DNA from: Apodemus sylvaticus | Taxonomy: Eukaryota; Chordata; Mammalia; Rodentia; Muridae | NCBI RefSeq assembly: GCF_947179515.1 | Contig: NC_067491.1 | Coordinates: 12,179,527-12,243,526 of the forward strand | DNA: 64,000 nt | Reading direction: 5' to 3' | In this document: positions 1-11,328 of the stretch, one piece after another | How positions within the stretch are numbered: position 1 is the stretch's first letter | Layout: the number at the start of each line of letters is the position of its first letter | Program-made: the position numbers and the translations under genes | The notes under the pieces: model-generated | Told to the model about the DNA's origin: nothing | The model's database searches: none | Seen by the model: only the letters and a program-made list of their open reading frames with translations

Positions 1-331
1 CTGAGAAAACGCCGCCATCAGATTGGCCTGCCTCCATCAGATTGGCCTGCCTCCATCAGATTGGCTTGTAAGCAAGTCTGGGGGGGTGTATTTCCTTGAT
101 TAAGGATTGATGTGGGAGGGCCCAGCTCATTGTGGGCTACCCCTGAGGGGTGATTCTGGGTTGTATAAAAGTGTCAACAAATCAGAGAACAGAGCTCCTC
201 CCTGCTCTGTCCTTGGTTCCTGCCTCTAGGTTTCTCTTCGAGTTGCTGCCCTGACTTTCTTCACTGAAGGACTGTGACCTTAAAGGGGAAATCAGTCCTT
301 CCCCTGTCACGGCAACAGAGAGGCAAACAAA
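1..331 (+). mobile_element. LTR of a rodent MaLR-like element, left end cut by window
   Basis: The sequence shares the order of motifs seen in the LTRs at 48655 and 62295: a CCATCAGATTGG-type block, a TTGATTAAGGATTGATGTGGGAGGGC-like block, a TATAAAAG box near 163, then a CTGACTTTCTTC block near the 3' end. Three 19-bp units sit at its start (11-67). The family name is not assigned. The LTR identity rests on the element at 62295-64000, where the same unit flanks an internal region. Confidence 0.6.
11..67 (+). repeat. Three 19-bp tandem units inside the LTR
   Basis: The core CCATCAGATTGGC occurs three times at exact 19-bp spacing (11-29, 30-48, 49-67), with one or two differences between units. 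The other copies of this LTR in the window have the block once, so it is a local triplication. Confidence 0.9.
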
Positions 332-394
332 GGGCAGTATGTGTTGAGGGCACTGGTGCAGTGAGGATGGACAGCCAGTTGGTCTCTGTTACAG

Positions 395-755
395 TTGCTT
401 TTCCCATTGCTGTGACAGATACAGCAAGAAGCCACTTAAGAGAAAGCTTCCTTTGGGCATGGTTTAGAAGGCACGTTGTGGCTGGGCAGGCACACGGAGC
501 TCATGGTGGTGACACAGCTGGAGTTCCTCACATCTGTGAAGACCACGGAACAGAGACGAGGATGTCCCGCCTCAGTGTTTTTGTTCAGTTCAGGATTCCA
601 GTGCCCTCCGGAATAGTGATGTTTATATCCAGGATGGCCTTTCCTTTTCCAGATAAATACTCTCTGGAAACATCCTCTCGGACATGTCCAGAGATGTATC
701 TCCTAAGTGATTCTAAATCCAGCCAAATTGACATGGAAGATGAACAAGTCTGCCT
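395..755. mobile_element. Degenerate rodent interspersed repeat
   Basis: The left part resembles the CATTGCTGTGACA-type end of rodent LTR-like repeats. The right part (near 690-750) ends in a block about a spliced-looking AGTGATTCTAAATCCAG and a cross to TTGACA, which recurs in diverged form at 20.6-20.77 kb. The chance reading frame over it is not conserved coding sequence. The family is not named. Confidence 0.4.
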
Positions 756-847
756 CCTTGTCAACTTGAAACATTTGTTAATACTTTGTTTCTTAGCAGT
801 CCTTGTCAACTTGAAAACCAAATGTTAATACTTTGTATCTTAGCAGT
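756..847 (+). repeat. Tandem duplication of about 46 bp
   Basis: Copy 1 (756-800) and copy 2 (801-847) both begin CCTTGTCAACTTGAAA and end TCTTAGCAGT, differing by a few substitutions and a 2-bp length change. Confidence 0.9.
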
Positions 848-2784
848 GGCTAGGGAGCATCAGGAAGATGGTAGAGCTGATGCAGGCGTGGTGAGGGGTA
901 GGATCTTCAGGGATTGGGATGTGGAAGACTCCAGCCAATGCTCAGAGCCTGGGCCCTGTCTTTCCTTCAGGGGCTGTGCTCCCTGTGGGAGTGTCTCTTT
1001 GGCCCTCTGCTAAGGGAGAAACAGGAGCTGTGACTCTGAAAGACTTTCAAGGGCAGGAAAAAAGGGCTGGAGTCGTGTTTTCTGCCATCTGTTTGGGAAG
1101 ATTCCTGAAGCATAGATTTGGAAAGTTTGACCCAACGCTAGGAAGACCTGCGGGGAGGCTGTGGAGGGTAAGGCTAGGAATGGGACAGAGATGTCACACA
1201 CAAAGTGAAACTTACTAGGTGAGGTTGTGACCATGGTGTCTGGGTGAGGGAGAAAAATGGCGGCGACCAGGGCATCCCTGAGTTCCTGGTTTATGAGAAA
1301 GCAGAGTTTATGAGGGAGGGAGGTGGGTTTGTTTCCAGACAGCATGCTTGGAAGCTGGGCTTCCCTGTCCCTTATCTGGAGTCCCCTGCACTGCTCCCCA
1401 GCTAGGTCTCTCTCACACCACAGCTCTGTCCTTGCCCAAGCCTCTGTAGGCTGTGTTCCTGCCGATGCTCCGTCAGGACAATTCCACTAGTCCACCTGTG
1501 TCCTCTGCCTCTTCTCCTCGGCCCTCAGTGACGGAGCCTCCTCTGGTGGCTGCGTCTCTGGTACTGAAGATGTTCAGCAATTGACATCATATTAATTGCA
1601 GATTGTCTCGTATTGTTTGCAATTCTGTGAAGCGGGTGAGCCTTCTAAGGAAGACATAAGCCCTGTAGTGAAAGGGGTCTTGTGTTGTGCTCTCTGTAGT
1701 GAGCAGTGGTGTGCTAAGCATGGAGCTGGTTACTCAGGGAGACAGAGAGTCAGAGAATGTTGGGTCGGAAGGCAGTTGCTTTCAAAGCAGACCCTGTGTG
1801 AGAACCATCTCAGAAATGTATTTAGCGTGGATGATGGTCAGTGGGTACTTCTGATGCAGGTGGGTCTCTGACCACTTAGAAAAACACTGGCTTGAAAGAA
1901 GCGTAGGATCACAACTAATGCGATTCTCTTACATCCTGGAGAGGAAACAAGGGTCGGCATGTGAGCCGCTGACCAGCTGCTTGCTTGTTTCAGATAGCTG
2001 ACTCAGGACTGAGACCCTCGACCCTGACTCCTGGGCTAATTAATGCTTTTCCTGACAACCCCATACCTTATTCTAAAGATGTCTCTCTAACAGTGAAATC
2101 CTTAGAAGAATGAGCCACGTATCAGTTCACAGAGAGTTTAAATGTGGCCAGAAAGAAGGAAAGCTGTGTCGGAAGGAGCGTGAATGTCTAATTAGGCGTT
2201 AGGAGAGAGATGGCCTTCTGAGAACTTAGAGGGAGAACCGTAGGCTCTGGATGGGCTGCAAGACCCGCCAACAGCTCTCCTCCTGTCGTGTGAGGGAAGA
2301 TGAACTAGGCCCAATTTTATGCGTTACACATCCATGCTTCTATTAAAACGCGTCAATAATGGAAAAGGAAACATAATTTCTTTTCAGCCGGGCCTAAATA
2401 TAAATGCCTATTCAAATGCACACTAGTGCTTCAGAGAGCAAAGAGACTTGCCGGGTTTTCCTTGGCGCGAAGGAACGTTGGAGAGTGCCATTCCAAGCTA
2501 CTTTCTGTCCGTTATTTTCTCTTAAAGCAGTTGGTGGTTGGATCTGGCCTCAGTGGACCACAAACTTGTCAGCACGCGTGAGATGGTTTCATGTGGAATG
2601 CATGAGCTGGCTGAATAGAAGGTCTTTATTTCTGAGCTGAAGAGGATGCAAGGATTCTCCTGTGTGGAATTTCCCTAGGCCTCTCTAAACACTACACAAC
2701 ATCAGAGCCTGGACTGTACCTCTCCTCCCTGCATAGCTCACAGTACTTTCCACTAATTCTGCAATGGCCACTTGTATACATTTT

Positions 2785-3039
2785 AAATTTTTATTATGTA
2801 TATATTTATTTGTGTGTGTGTGTGTGTGTGTGTGTATGGATATGTGGGTATGTGCGTGTTTGTGTATTAGCTGATAGTCATGTACCATAGTACATATGTG
2901 GTTGGTGGTCATATATGGTGGTCAGAGGAAACTTGCCAGAATTGGTTCTTTCCTTCTGCGGAGTGGGTCCTGGGGATCGAACTCAGGTCCTCAAGTTCAG
3001 TGGTAATCTCTTTTGCCAGCAGAGCCATCTTTCCAGCCC
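2785..3039 (-). mobile_element. B3/B2-type SINE, antisense
   Basis: Read on the minus strand it begins AGGGCTGGAAAGATGGCTCT, the tRNA-derived head of rodent B2/B3 SINEs, continues through the box-B-like GTTCGATCC region, and ends in A/T-rich sequence with a (GT)n stretch (2811-2834). It is diverged and carries an old tail. Confidence 0.75.
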
Positions 3040-4099
3040 TTCTGATTTCCCTTAATTGATAGCATTAGACGGGCGATTGAAGTGTGCCGGTGAAGTAAGG
3101 GATCTGTATGGATCGCATTAGATTCCGGACAGTGTCTGTGGTAAATTACTTAAGGACCATGGAGGGAGAATTATTACAAAGGATGTAGGTGTTTTGAACA
3201 TCTCACCTTGCTTGGGAATGCTGAATAAATCTGGAGGCAACTGTCACATGCCATGAAGTGGGCTCTGCCCACTAACCACACTGCTCTGTCCCCCTCTCCC
3301 CAGCGGTGGGTTGGAAATGTCAAGGATGTCGATGCTTGTTCAATAGAAGGACAATGTTTGATTAATTAGTTCTGTCAAAAAACTGGAGCCATCTGCCCTG
3401 CCCAGCACTGGAAGCCCGTAACGGGAAGTGCTTAGTTTAGACAGTGCCTTTGAGGCCCATCTGTTGGTGACAAGGGACAAGGAGGGGCATGGAGCTAAAT
3501 TATGTTTCAGTTCCTTTCTAACTCTAAGATTCTATTGCTGTACTGAATGTGGACTCGAAGAGGTTTCGTGAAAGAACTCACTTGGAATCTGTCATGATCT
3601 ACGACTTGGATGCCTGAGCGTCCCACGTACCCAGCGCTCTGGGTAAAGAACCCAGTGTGCTCATGCTCATGGGACAAACGTGCCTTCAGGCACGTGCAAC
3701 CTTTCACACACGAGTGTGCCCGCATGAGGAAGGATTGTGGGTGAACTTGTTTCAGGGTGCAGATGGCTGCTTTGAGGTACTAACCACAAACAAACAGAAG
3801 AGGAAGGGGAGAGCAAGGGAGTGGCAGCCCAGCCGACTGACTCCCTCCCTCCCTCAGGCACCTGAGTTCTTTCACCAGAGTGGCTCTGATTTGGTTGGAG
3901 CTCAGCCATCTGCCCCAGGCAGGATGGGGTCAGGTTGGGGACATGAAGTAGCTAGCTACTGCTCATCCAAAGCCAGGTCAGGGGACACTGCAATTCCCGG
4001 TTACGAAACTGGCTAAAGTAAAACACCAAGACTAAAAGCCAAGCATCTGGATTAATCTTTAAAGCAATTTTGAAATTGTTAATGCCCATAATCACATTT

Positions 4100-5045
4100 T
4101 TTGGGGAAAATACTTTTTAATCCTTTTTATTGGTTCTTTGTGAATTTCACATCATGCACCTCCCCAGTCCCACTCATCTCCCCCCCTTGTACCCACCCTC
4201 TATCCTTGCAACCTCCCCCTCGAAAGAAAACAAAATCTCATTGTGAAAGCTGTAATCTGTCAAAGTGTCTCCTACAGTACACCCTTTTGTCCACGCTTCT
4301 TTGCTTGCGAATTGGCTTCTGCAACACCATCAATACTGAACCCTCACCGGGACTCCTCTCAGATAGCCGTTGTTGTTGCTCTGTGTCATGGAGAGCAGGT
4401 GGGTAGTTTGGGATCGGTAGGACCAGACCCTTCACAAGTTCTAGCGATTTATTGTGGGGTAGACGTTGGGGTGGACCACCTCAAACCCTGGAGCTGGGCC
4501 TGAGAGGTGTCTCAGCCAGTCAACCCGCCAGCTGCCCCTCCCCCCCAGCAGAGTGAGTGTGCCAATGCTGCCCCAGCTAGCTCAGCCAGTGCTGCTGCTG
4601 CTAAGGGGCAGAGCCAGCTCTTCTGCTCTCACGATTTTGGGGCCAGCTCATCTGTGCTCATACCAGACAAAGGGCCGGGCCAGTGGTGAGGCGACAGAGC
4701 TAGTTCTCCCACACGTATGACCCCATGATTCCCCCCCCCCCCCCGGGGCCCAGCTCTCTGGTGGAGGGGTGGTAGGTGGAGGTAGGGGTGGGAAGAACAT
4801 CTTTCCCTCATCCACTCCACTGCGTGGCAGACACATTGCAGGGCCTGCTTTCTCAGGGCTGGGTCACCCTTGTCCCCTCCACCAGGGTCAGCTCTACTGT
4901 GCCACTCAGGCAAGACACAGGGTCCGCTCTTCCAGCTGCTGCAGTGGGTGAGGGGCAGGGCCAACTCTCCACCCTTCTGATCTGGGGACCAGTTCTCCTG
5001 CCTGTTGCAGGTGTGTGTGTGTGTGAGAGAGAGAGAGAAATCTTT
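4100..5045 (-). mobile_element. L1 3' end fragment (Lx-like), antisense
   Basis: The left edge is the T-rich TTTTTATTGGTTCTTTGTGAA block seen at the 3' end of old rodent L1 (antisense). It is followed by a G-rich 3' UTR with repeated GGGCCAGCTC-like blocks and a C14 run at 4731-4744. No intact L1 reading frame remains. The subfamily is uncertain. Confidence 0.55.
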
Positions 5046-5436
5046 TAAAACAAAATATAAATGATGTGAATTTCGTAACTGGTTGAATCAAGTTCTTCAG
5101 TTGCTAAGGCAAAAATGTGCATGATTGCCAGGGTCTTGACTCAGTCCTGAGATGACATTTGGTGTGTCAGATACAGTTGACTGACATCTGAGAGGAGGTA
5201 CTTCCTTGTGTCCAAAGTTAGGGTGCCAAGAATATGTCTCCACATTTTCAAAAGATCATGTGGAGTAAAGTGAGAATTCTGCTCTGGGAATGAGCCCACT
5301 GGCTGTCTTTGTGAGATCCAACGTAAGACTCCACTATTAATAAAATTGTGCAAAGCACTTTCAGGCACATAGTGTGTTAAGCACAGTATCACAATATCTA
5401 CACTAACACCGTCCAGGATTTAGAATCCAAGCACTG

Positions 5437-5767
5437 GGGCTGGAGAGATGGCTCAGTGGTTAAGAGCACTGACTGCTCTTCCAAAGGTCCTGAGTTCAAA
5501 TCCCAGCAACCACATGGTGGCTCACAACCATCCGTAATGAGATCTGACGCCCTCTTCCCGTGTGTCTGAAGACAGCTACAGTGTACTAACATATAATAAT
5601 AAATAAATCTTTGGGCCTGAGCAAGCAGGGTTAACGGGAGCGAGCAGGGTTGACTGGAGCGAGCAGAGGTCCTAAATTCAATTCCCCAACAACCTCGTGA
5701 AGGTGCACAATCACCTGTGCAGCTACAGTGTACTCATATACATAAAATAAATAATCTTAAAAAAAAA
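5437..5767 (+). mobile_element. Dimeric B2 SINE in one insertion
   Basis: A standard B2 (GGGGCTGGAGAGATGGCTCA head, AATAAATAAATCTT end near 5612) is followed directly by a second B2-like unit. The second unit's head is replaced by GAGCGAGCAGGGTTGACTGG-type repeats, and it ends in its own AATAAATAAT and A tail. One 15-bp target-site duplication, AGAATCCAAGCACTG, brackets the pair (5422-5436 and 5768-5782), so the dimer moved as one unit. B2 elements are non-coding, RNA polymerase III-transcribed and mobilised by L1. Confidence 0.9.
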
Positions 5768-6207
5768 AGAATCCAAGCACTGACACGCATGCGCACACCC
5801 TGTGCTCACCTCCCTGGTTTTAACTGCCTACCTCCTGCTGGAGGGAATTGTCACCCTGGGCTTCACCCCCCACACTTCCCAGACTAAGTGCTGCAGAAGC
5901 CCAGAATGCCTGGGCACTAATTCTCTCACATATCATTCGCCATGCTAATGAGAATCACAAGAAGCCTTCTGTTCCTTCTTCTTCGGGTATGGGGAGAGTT
6001 GTGTGGTGTTGCTAAATTTGTATTGCGTCTCAGCCTCGAGGCTTATCATGGATGCATTGTATGGGTGGTGTTCCCTTAAAAACAATGCTGGTGCTCCCGG
6101 TAGGCTGTGCAGCTTTGTACAATAAGCACAAAGCATCGAAGAGAAGGGACTGTAGCCTGCGGTTATGTGTTTGAGATCTTGACCTGGTATATAAAGATAT
6201 ATAAAGA

Positions 6208-6575
6208 ATATAGGTGGGTTGTGGATAGCCCTGGGTTTGTATTTTGATGCTAATTCCATTCCTGGGAGGGAATTAACTTTTCAAATAAAGTCTTGAGCCA
6301 ATGATTGGGCAGGAGGAAGGGGGAGGAGCTGAGAGTTTGGGGGCGGAGAAAAGAATTGAAGAGGAAGTGGGAGGAGCTATGGAGGCTCGATGGAGAGGCT
6401 GCAGCGAGAGAAGATAGAGGCTTGGAGAAACCATAAGTTATATGGGCGAATACAGATGGGAATAGAGTAGTGTAGTGGGAGATCTGCCCAGACTAGGATT
6501 ATAGCTTGTATTGTTACTGATTGAGCTGAGACTTCTTTTACCGGGTAATTGGGTTGGAAAAATATAGCAACATAG
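6208..6575 (+). mobile_element. Rodent interspersed repeat, copy 1 of an inverted pair
   Basis: Motifs GTTGTGGATAGCCC, CTAATTCCATTCCTG, GAGCCAATGATTGGGCAGGA and GGAGATCTGCCCAGACTAG occur in this order. The same motifs appear in reverse complement and reverse order at 28798-29215, so both are copies of one dispersed family, probably an LTR. I cannot name the family. Confidence 0.65.
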
Positions 6576-6814
6576 GTGGACGGCATGAAGTTTAGGAACA
6601 GTCAGAGGGACAGATGGGTCAAGACGACTGTGAACTGTCACAGTAGCGTTACCAAGGAGGAAAGGAGCCCGCTGAGCCCGCCACGCTCCGTTCAGAGCCC
6701 CAACCCCCCCCCCCTTTCCTACCCAAAAAGCACCTCAGCTCCAGAGGTCTGGCTGAAATGGAGAAACCACTTAAAAATAGTTTCCTAGGAAAGGACCATC
6801 AGCATATATATAGT

Positions 6815-7035
6815 TTAAAAGGATTTATTTATGTTTACTTTATGAGCACGAGTGTTTTGCCTACTTGAACGTATGTTCACCGTATGTGCATGCCTGGGGT
6901 CCACGGAGGCCAAAAGATGGTTCTGGAACCCCATGAGCTGGGGTTGCAGGCTGTTGTGAGCTGCTGTGTGTGGGCTGGGAACCGAGCCTCGGTCCTTCTG
7001 GGGGCCGCAACTGCTCTTAACTGCTGAGTCATGTT
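6815..7035 (-). mobile_element. B3-type SINE, antisense
   Basis: The minus strand begins at the GACTCAGCAGTTAAGAGCAG head (around 7030) and runs to an A/T-rich tail at 6815. The body is diverged, so it is an old copy. Confidence 0.65.
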
Positions 7036-7261
7036 TTTTAAACAGCCTCTTCATCAGGAAATTTGATTGGCTTCTGTCAACAAAGGATGGCATTATTAAT
7101 GTTCATTTGCCCGTGAGGGAAACTAGATGGTTGAATGGAAAAGTGTGGAGCAACTAAGTTTTAAGAGTAAGAAAGCCATTCAAAGAAAGAGTTTCCAAGC
7201 TCTGGTGTAAGCCCAAGGGCCCCTCCCCCCTTTCCCTTCCCCCTCCTCCCCTTTAGAGATT

Positions 7262-7397
7262 AGGATTCTCTGTCTAGCCTTGGCTGTCCTATAACTATAA
7301 CTAGCTCTGTAGACTAGGCTGGTCTGGAACAGGGAGCCATGCCTGCCTCTGCCTCCTGAGTGCCGGGGTTAGAGCATGCAGGACCACACCTGGCTCC
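7262..7397 (-). mobile_element. B1 SINE, antisense, diverged
   Basis: The 7SL-derived B1 order is readable on the minus strand: GCCAGGTGTGGTCC head near 7395, then the GAGGCAGAGGCAG block, then the GTAGACTAGGCTGG block, then AGCCAAGGCTAG. Many substitutions indicate an old copy. Confidence 0.75.
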
Positions 7398-8129
7398 CTT
7401 GTTTTTATTTATAGAATTTTTTTTTGATAGCCCATGCTTCATTAAGCTGTCGTTGTCGTTTCTTTTCCCTTTAAAAACAGCAGCTGTCAGTTCTCACTTA
7501 GCGCTCCTCCGCAGGCATTTGGACCCTTGGCCCCCTGGGAGAAAGCTTGGTCATCCATGAAACTTAATTTGATTCAGAAAGCTGATATCAGTGCCCATGG
7601 AAGTTATCCAAAACACCGTAAACAAGCCAGACCTTGGAGGGGCATGTGTTGGTTCTTTGGTACAGACGATGATGCAGGAGCTAACACCTCTCAGATGGCA
7701 AGAAGATGCTAGATGCCCGAATTTCCCTGCAAGTGCCACTTATTTGGAGTCCTTAGCTTTGTGGGCTCACTCGTGTGTTTATCAGAACAGGTTTGACTGC
7801 CCCTTATCTGTAGTGCCTGGACTAGAAATGACTCGTGTTTGCGGGTGTTCGCATGTGGACAATGAGATCTTGGGTACGGAGCACAAATGTAAATACATAA
7901 TTTATAAGTCATATGATGTTCCCACTTGCATCTGAAGGTAGTGTTACACCAAATTTTGAGTGTATCCATGTTTTGTCTGTAACCTATTACATGGGTCAGA
8001 TGTGGAATTTTTTTTTTTTTTTTTTTGTTTCTCTTTTAGAGGTGATGTTGATACTTTAAATGTTTCAGATTTTAGAGTACTTTGCTTAGAGACGATAACC
8101 AATCTGCTTTATTCCCGGGCTTTAGTTCA

Positions 8130-8325
8130 TTTAGATAGGATCCCATGCAGTCTAGCCTGGTCATAAATGCACTACTTAGCCAAGGATGATCTTGAACTTC
8201 TGGCGTTCTTGTCTCCGTCCTGGGCACTGGCATCATGTTCCACCACGCCGTGTTTATGTGGTGCTGGGGGCTGAACTCAGGATGTACTAGGCAAGCTTTC
8301 TCCGGACCGAGCTGCATCCTCAGCC
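8130..8325 (-). mobile_element. B4-type SINE (ID head plus B1-like part), antisense
   Basis: The minus strand starts with an ID-like head (GGGCTGAGGATGCAGCTCGG near 8320), followed by a B1-like segment around GAACTTCTGGCG and ACTACTTAGCCAAGG. That composition is typical of rodent B4. Confidence 0.65.
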
Positions 8326-8506
8326 CTGCCTCACACTTCTGTCTGTCTCCAAAGTAGATGCTGTCTCTCCCACTTGCCCTGTAAGGAGCAATGTCTGTCT
8401 CTCTGGCCTCAACCTGCTGGAACTTTTAACACCTTCAGTTTGGGACCCAAGAGAGTCAAGGTCAGCATCTGAGACTTGGCGTTTTGCTTTTGCTTTTGCT
8501 TTGCAG

Positions 8507-8619
8507 ACAGTTTATTCGATGGCCCCGTTCCCTTTCCCGCAGCTGGCAGAGTTGAGGGAAAAGTATACCTACAACATCACACCATTTCCAGCCACAATTA
8601 AGCCCATTCCAGTTTCTGG
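8507..8619 (+). CDS. Tbc1d30: Tbc1d30 coding exon (start of the post-TBC tail)
   Basis: This exon continues the reading frame of Tbc1d30, a GTPase-activating protein of the TBC family reported to act on RAB8A and to restrain primary cilium formation. The pyrimidine-rich TTTGCTTTGCAG acceptor ends at 8506 and GGGTAAGT is the donor (GT at 8620). It encodes 37 residues plus two bases and includes PFPFPQLAELREKYTYNITP, which I recognise from the segment just after the TBC domain of human TBC1D30. Its donor phase needs one base from the next exon to complete a Gly codon, and the exon at 11329 supplies it. The catalytic Arg and Gln fingers lie in exons left of the window. Confidence 0.95.
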
Positions 8620-8654
8620 GTAAGTTTGTTTGTTTTCTTGTTTACATCATGGAA

Positions 8655-9240
8655 GACTTAATATCTTTTTATATATTACTTTCATTTTTTTTACAGTCCA
8701 GTCATTTGCCCTGCTCCTGGTCTGCCCTTTCCCAGTTCCTCATCCCATTCCTCCTCCCCCTGTCTCCAAGAGGATGCCCCTCTTCTCCAGGCCTCCCCAC
8801 TCCCTGGGTCCTCAGGTCTCTCCAGGTTTAGGTGCATCTTTCCTCACTGAGGCCAGACCAGACAGCCCTCCTCTGTATATGCATGCGTCAGGGGCCTTGG
8901 ACCAGCTGGTGTATGCTGCCTGGTTGGTGGCTCAGTGTCTAAGAGTTCCCAGGAGTCCAGGATTGTTGAGACTGCTGGTCTTCCTCTGGGGTCACCCTCC
9001 TCCTCAGCTTCTTCCAGTCTTTCCCTAATTTAACCACAAGGGTCCCCAACTTCTGTCCATTGGTTGGGTGTAAGTATCTGCTTTTGTCTCAGCTGCTTGG
9101 GCCTCTCAGAGGGCAGCCATGCTAGGCTCCTGTGTGTAAGCACACCATAGCATCAGTAATAGTGACAGGCCTTGGAGCCTCCCCTTGAGATGGATCCCAA
9201 GTTGGGCCGGTCTAAAATGGAGTTCCATTTCAAGTGCAAC
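8655..9240 (-). mobile_element. L1 3' fragment, antisense
   Basis: The pyrimidine-rich left block and the following CTGGTGTATGCTGCC and GGATTGTTGAGACTGCTGG motifs match other L1 3' pieces in this window (32105 and 40187 share several blocks in the same order). It is 5'-truncated and has no open ORF2. Confidence 0.65.
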
Positions 9241-9339
9241 ATGTGCAGTGCTTGAATCACGTTAAATATTTACCTCTGATAGCTTTCTTAAAATACATTT
9301 ATATTTACTGTGAGGATTTCCTTCACATATATGTATGTT

Positions 9340-9648
9340 TTAGGGTTTTACTGCTGTGAACAGACACCATGACCAAGGCAACTCTTATAAGGACGACATT
9401 TAATTGGGGCTGACTTACAGGTTCAGAGGTTCAGTCCATTATCATCAAGGAGGGAACCTGGCAGCATCCAGGCAGGCATGGTGCAGGAGGGGCTGAGAGC
9501 TCTACATCTTCATCTGAAGGCTGCTAGTGGAAGACTGGCTTCCAGACAGCTAGAATGATAGTCTTAAATCCCACACCCATAGTAACACACCTACTCCAAC
9601 ACGGCCACATCTTCTAATAGTGCTACTGGCCGAGCATATACAAACCAT
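9340..9648 (-). mobile_element. MT-type ERVL-MaLR solo LTR, antisense
   Basis: On the minus strand it runs from a GTGTGGCC-type region near 9620 through AGATGTAGAGCTCTCAGCCC, GATAATGGACTGAACCTC and a CAATTAAATG poly(A)-signal region to GGTCATGGTGTCTGTTCACA and AAACCCTAA. This is the familiar order of MT/ORR1-class MaLR LTRs. No internal region is attached. Confidence 0.75.
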
Positions 9649-9677
9649 CCCTGTGTGTGTGTGTGTGTGTGTGTGTG

Positions 9678-9965
9678 TATTTTAATCATACCCACTTCTC
9701 CCTCCCTCCTCCAGATCCTCTTGGTAGCCAAAAGTCCCTTCCCAATGTAAAGGTCTGTCTTTTTCTGTCACCCTCTGAGTTTGATTAGTGCCCATATGCG
9801 CATGGGTGTGGGGCCAGCCTTCTGAGCAGTGGCAGCCAGTGATTACAGGCCCGAAGGTAAATGGCTCTCTGTGCTTCAGGCCTCATTAGCTGCCAGAGCT
9901 CCTCAGCCCGGGGTGGGGACCACATGAGCTCCTCCCTCATCTATGCTGGAATTTGGACTAGCTTT
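9678..9965 (-). mobile_element. L1 3' UTR fragment, antisense
   Basis: The TTTTAATCATACCCACTTCT and CCAGATCCTCTTGGTAGCC blocks followed by a G/C-rich segment resemble rodent Lx 3' UTR in antisense. It lies between a (GT)n tract and the minisatellite and is diverged. Confidence 0.45.
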
Positions 9966-10074
9966 ACCTTGTGCAGGGAACCAGAGACGCTGTGAGCTCA
10001 TGGCTCATGGATGCATTGGCCAGCTCATGTCCAGAGGGCAGCACCATTTCACAATGTCCCTTCCATCTTGCACA

Positions 10075-10275
10075 CCCCTCCCACCCTCTAGCGCCCCTCC
10101 TACCCACCAGCTCTTCTCCCACCCTCCAGCGCCCCTCCCACCCACGAGCCCCCACCTACCTAACAGCGTCCCTCCCACCCTCCAGTGCCCTGCCCATCCT
10201 CCAACGCCCCTCCTACCCTCCAGCGCCCCGCCCACGCTCCAGCGCCCCGCCCATCCTTCAGAGCTCCTCCCATCC
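10075..10275 (+). repeat. Degenerate C-rich minisatellite
   Basis: About a dozen irregular units of roughly 15-20 bp are built on CCCACCCTCCAGCGCCCCTC, with unit-to-unit variants such as ACCAGCTCTTC or CATCCTTCAG. The plus strand is almost G-free apart from the AGCG cores, so all frames are open, and the apparent 126-129 codon frames here are an artefact of composition. Confidence 0.85.
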
Positions 10276-11328
10276 TTTCATTTTTTTTTTCCTGTCTCCA
10301 TTTGTTCCGTCCCCACGTTTTGACTTGAACACCCAGAAGTCACTTCTTCTGAGCATTTAGAACAGTTTGGAGTCACCAAGTTAATTGCTGCCCACAGTAA
10401 AAAAAAAAAAAAAAAAGAAACTTTTCTGACCGTGGTTGAGAGTAGCACACATATGTGGGCATAAACATAAATATTTAGAAAGTTTTTCGACAGTGTGACC
10501 ACTTAACAAAACTGTCTTCTCACCGCCCCCCCCCCCCAGGCCTGTGACCTCCTCGCCATAGGCTTTGCCCACATTTACAGCAGCAGGCATAAATTCCCTC
10601 CTGTAGAGCATGTTTCAAATCCAACCGGAACATAGCTGGCTGCTCCTGTAACAGCTCACGCTCTTTTGGGCATATCTTCCCGACAGTTTGGCGTCGTAGT
10701 TTGCAAAGTCCACCCCTGGATAAGATTGTGCATGAGGACAGATACTCTTACACGTTGTGGATTAGAGGTTACTCAGGCTTTGCGACAATCTGGTAGTGTT
10801 TGCCCCAAATACTGATGTGTGTGTGTGTGTGTGTGTGTTTCCCTTCACTCAGCAATTCTACACATAAATTCCCCCAAGATTTATTTTTTGCATATACAAA
10901 ACACATGATAATTTTTGTCCTAGGATAATACTGAAAACCACTCTGGTGGTCATCCTTTAGCAGCCGTGAAAAAAGATCAAAGAAGCTTTATGTTGAAATC
11001 TTTTTGCAATTAAACGTGCAGAGGTGTATGTGTGTGTGTGTGTGTAGGTATATAGTCAGATTTATATAAAATCCACAGTTATGTCTCTTTATCTATACAT
11101 AGATAACTAGAGAATATAAAAAAATGCTAATAAAGCTCACCTATGGCAATTAGATGGGGCGAGACTCAGGAAAAAAATTGGCAGAGAACGGGAAACTTAC
11201 AAATAACACGCGAGCGCGCGTGTACACACACACACACACACACACATACCATTTAAATCCTGTGACTCTATTCCTTTAAAATAATTGATATTTTCACTAT
11301 TTCTTGTCCCTCCTTTACGCTCTCCAAG

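Larger units (their letters stand above)
1..8506 (+). other. Tbc1d30: Tbc1d30 intron, 3' part
   Basis: No Tbc1d30 coding segment was recognised here. The exon at 8507 has a good acceptor and enters mid-protein, so this stretch should be intron, with the TBC-domain exons further left. It holds an LTR at the left edge, degenerate rodent repeats, L1 3' debris (4.1-5.0 kb), a B2 dimer, B1, B3 and B4 SINEs and a C14 run at 4731. The stretches 850-2780, 3040-4100, 5785-6205 and 7400-8000 contain nothing I can name. Confidence 0.75.
8620..11328 (+). other. Tbc1d30: Tbc1d30 intron (2,709 bp)
   Basis: The intron begins GTAAGT and ends CTCTCCAAG, a fair pyrimidine-rich acceptor. It contains antisense L1 3' fragments, an antisense MT-type MaLR LTR, a G/C-rich degenerate minisatellite, a C12 run at 10526-10537 and short (GT)n or (CA)n tracts near 9655, 10818, 11027 and 11224. 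About 10,560-11,160 holds nothing recognisable beyond these. Confidence 0.9.

Noticed and set aside
274..828. 184-codon frame at the left end
   Set aside because: It crosses an LTR end, a degenerate repeat and a tandem duplication and matches no protein family I know.
5437..5500. tRNA gene call from A/B-box-like sequence in B2 and ID elements
   Set aside because: These boxes belong to tRNA-derived SINEs; no complete cloverleaf was seen at any of the copies.
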